A stretch of DNA of 14,247 bases from Paracoccaceae bacterium (lineage in GTDB: Bacteria; Pseudomonadota; Alphaproteobacteria; Rhodobacterales; Rhodobacteraceae): assembly GCA_002401045.1 (NCBI GenBank), contig NVSA01000008.1, positions 1,608 to 15,854 of the forward strand, written 5' to 3'. The position numbers and the translations under genes were made by a program. Below are positions 13,168 through 14,247 of the stretch, piece after piece. Numbering within the stretch: position 1 is the first letter of the stretch; every line of letters starts with the position of its first letter. The notes under the pieces were generated by a model. It searched no databases. It saw nothing but the letters and a program-made list of their open reading frames with translations, and was not told the origin of the DNA.

Positions 13168-14247
13168 TTATAACCCCGTAAAGAATTGAATGATGAAGGC
13201 GTTGGCGAGGTCTACGAAGAATGCTGATACCAACGGCAGAACTATGAAGGCGAGCGGGGCAGGGCCATAGCGTTTGCATACCGAGGACATGTTGGCAATT
13301 GCGGTGGGTGTGGCGCCTAGGGCAAAGCCTGCGAAACCTGCGCTTAGGACTGCGGCAGAATAGTTTTTGCCGATGAAGCGGAACACAATGAACAGGATAA
13401 AGGCCACGGTCATTAGGACTTGTAGGATTAGAACAACAATAACGGGGCCGCCCAATTCTGCTAATAACCACAACTTCATACTCATCAGTGACATGGCTAA
13501 GAAAACGGATAGGCAGTAGTCTGAAATAATCGCCAGTCCGCGTCCGCCTGCGGGCCATTCCAGTTTGGGAAAAATATAGGGGATGGTATTGGACATGATG
13601 ATCCCAACAAGCAGGCAGGGAACAAACAGCGGTAGCTTCAGGCCGATACTGGCAATATAACTATGGACAAAATAGCCAAATAGAATTGCCATATGCGCCG
13701 CTAACATACCCTGCATAAGGCTGATTTGGTTGACTGTTTTTTCAGGTTCGCCTGCAGTTTCAAATTCAAGCCCAATAATAGGCGTTTCATCTTCGGTGGA
13801 TTTCAATTGATTTTTATCAATCAGGTGTTTGGCAATGGGTCCCCCGATGAGAGCGGCGCAGACGAGGCCAAGGGTTGCGCAGGCTATTCCGAGTTCGGCG
13901 GCTGATGTGAAACCAGACATTTCGGCGATTTGAGGCCCCCAGGCAATGGCGGTGCCATGCCCCCCAATAAGAGAGGCAGAGCCGAGCAATACGGCAACGG
14001 ATGTGGGAAGATCAAAGAATGTGACACCTAGCAAAGCAACAAGGTTTTGGAGCACCATAAAACATAATGTGAGACCTAGAAGTGTTAGCAATAATCGGCC
14101 ACCGCGAAATAAATCAGCAACTTTTGCGTTCAGCCCAATGGTGGAAAAGAAAACCACCAGCAGGTAGTCACGGATGGCCAAATCAAAGATGATTTGTTTA
14201 TCGGTCAGCAGGTAGAAAGCCCATGTTGCAAGGGCGACTGTAATGCC
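13168..14247 (-). CDS. gltS: Sodium/glutamate symporter GltS, N-terminus beyond the right edge
   Basis: The frame enters from the right edge with 22 codons upstream of a TTG at 14181, so the true start lies outside the window and about 359 residues are visible; E. coli GltS has about 401. This inner-membrane carrier imports glutamate with sodium. The inverted-repeat family signatures are visible: SLIGGHGTAIAWGP with the following ACATLGLVCAALIGGPIAKHL in the first half, and FALGATPTAIANM with FIVLPLVSAFFVDLANAFII in the second half. About ten hydrophobic helices are present, and IRDYLLVVFFSTIGLNAKVADL matches the family. A hydrophilic loop rich in Glu and Lys lies mid-protein. It is convergent with the ADP-ribosylation operon and appears unrelated to it. 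Confidence 0.92.
   Translation of the reverse strand, partial: GITVALATWAFYLLTDKQIIFDLAIRDYLLVVFFSTIGLNAKVADLFRGGRLLLTLLGLTLCFMVLQNLVALLGVTFFDLPTSVAVLLGSASLIGGHGTAIAWGPQIAEMSGFTSAAELGIACATLGLVCAALIGGPIAKHLIDKNQLKSTEDETPIIGLEFETAGEPEKTVNQISLMQGMLAAHMAILFGYFVHSYIASIGLKLPLFVPCLLVGIIMSNTIPYIFPKLEWPAGGRGLAIISDYCLSVFLAMSLMSMKLWLLAELGGPVIVVLILQVLMTVAFILFIVFRFIGKNYSAAVLSAGFAGFALGATPTAIANMSSVCKRYGPAPLAFIVLPLVSAFFVDLANAFIIQFFTGL

Noticed and set aside
13124..13558. Open frame of 144 codons on the minus strand overlapping the gltS 3' end
   Set aside because: It is in a different frame of the clear GltS gene, with arginine/histidine-rich composition and no motif.
14181..14181. TTG at 14181 as the gltS start
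   Set aside because: The frame continues upstream to the window edge with GltS-like sequence (FYLLTDKQIIFDLAIRD), so the real start is outside the window.

Overview
The window looks like chromosomal DNA of an alphaproteobacterium, most likely a marine Rhodobacterales-type organism of moderate GC content. This is inferred from the gene families (Tat-dependent HAAT binding protein, XylB/XylC-type enzymes, GltS), the codon style and the AT-rich intergenic gaps; there is no rRNA, tRNA or marker gene to confirm it. I see no insertion sequence, integrase, CRISPR array, tRNA or rRNA gene.

Left part (1-2020, minus strand): the 5' end of an unrecognised gene runs off the left edge, preceded by a XylR/DmpR-type aromatic-responsive regulator. 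The regulator's sensor half looks intact, but its sigma-54 AAA+ module is degenerate: the GAFTGA loop is missing and Walker B, sensor I and one arginine finger are altered.

Central part (2291-11281, plus strand): a nine-gene catabolic and uptake cluster divergent from the regulator. In order it holds a XylC-like aromatic aldehyde dehydrogenase, a XylB-like aryl-alcohol dehydrogenase, a small cupin resembling 2,4'-dihydroxyacetophenone dioxygenase, a complete HAAT (Liv-type) ABC transporter (Tat-exported binding protein, two ATPases, two permeases) and an SDR oxidoreductase. The parsimonious reading is uptake of a (probably hydroxylated) aromatic compound, oxidation of alcohol to aldehyde to acid, possible cupin-mediated C-C cleavage of a side chain, and SDR oxidation or reduction of a side chain or ring alcohol. 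No ring-cleaving or ring-hydroxylating enzyme is in the window, so the aromatic acid must be processed elsewhere. Neither of the two main promoter gaps contains a GG-N10-GC sigma-54 core on the plus strand, while sigma-70-like elements are present, which fits the degenerate regulator.

Right part (11354-13089, plus strand): a two-gene operon of a zinc-containing macrodomain ADP-ribosyl hydrolase and a class M sirtuin (SirTM), a writer/eraser pair for reversible protein ADP-ribosylation. In the described Gram-positive operons this pair is accompanied by a GcvH-like carrier protein and a lipoate ligase; neither is here, so the target is open. Convergent to it, on the minus strand and running off the right edge, is a GltS-type sodium/glutamate symporter.
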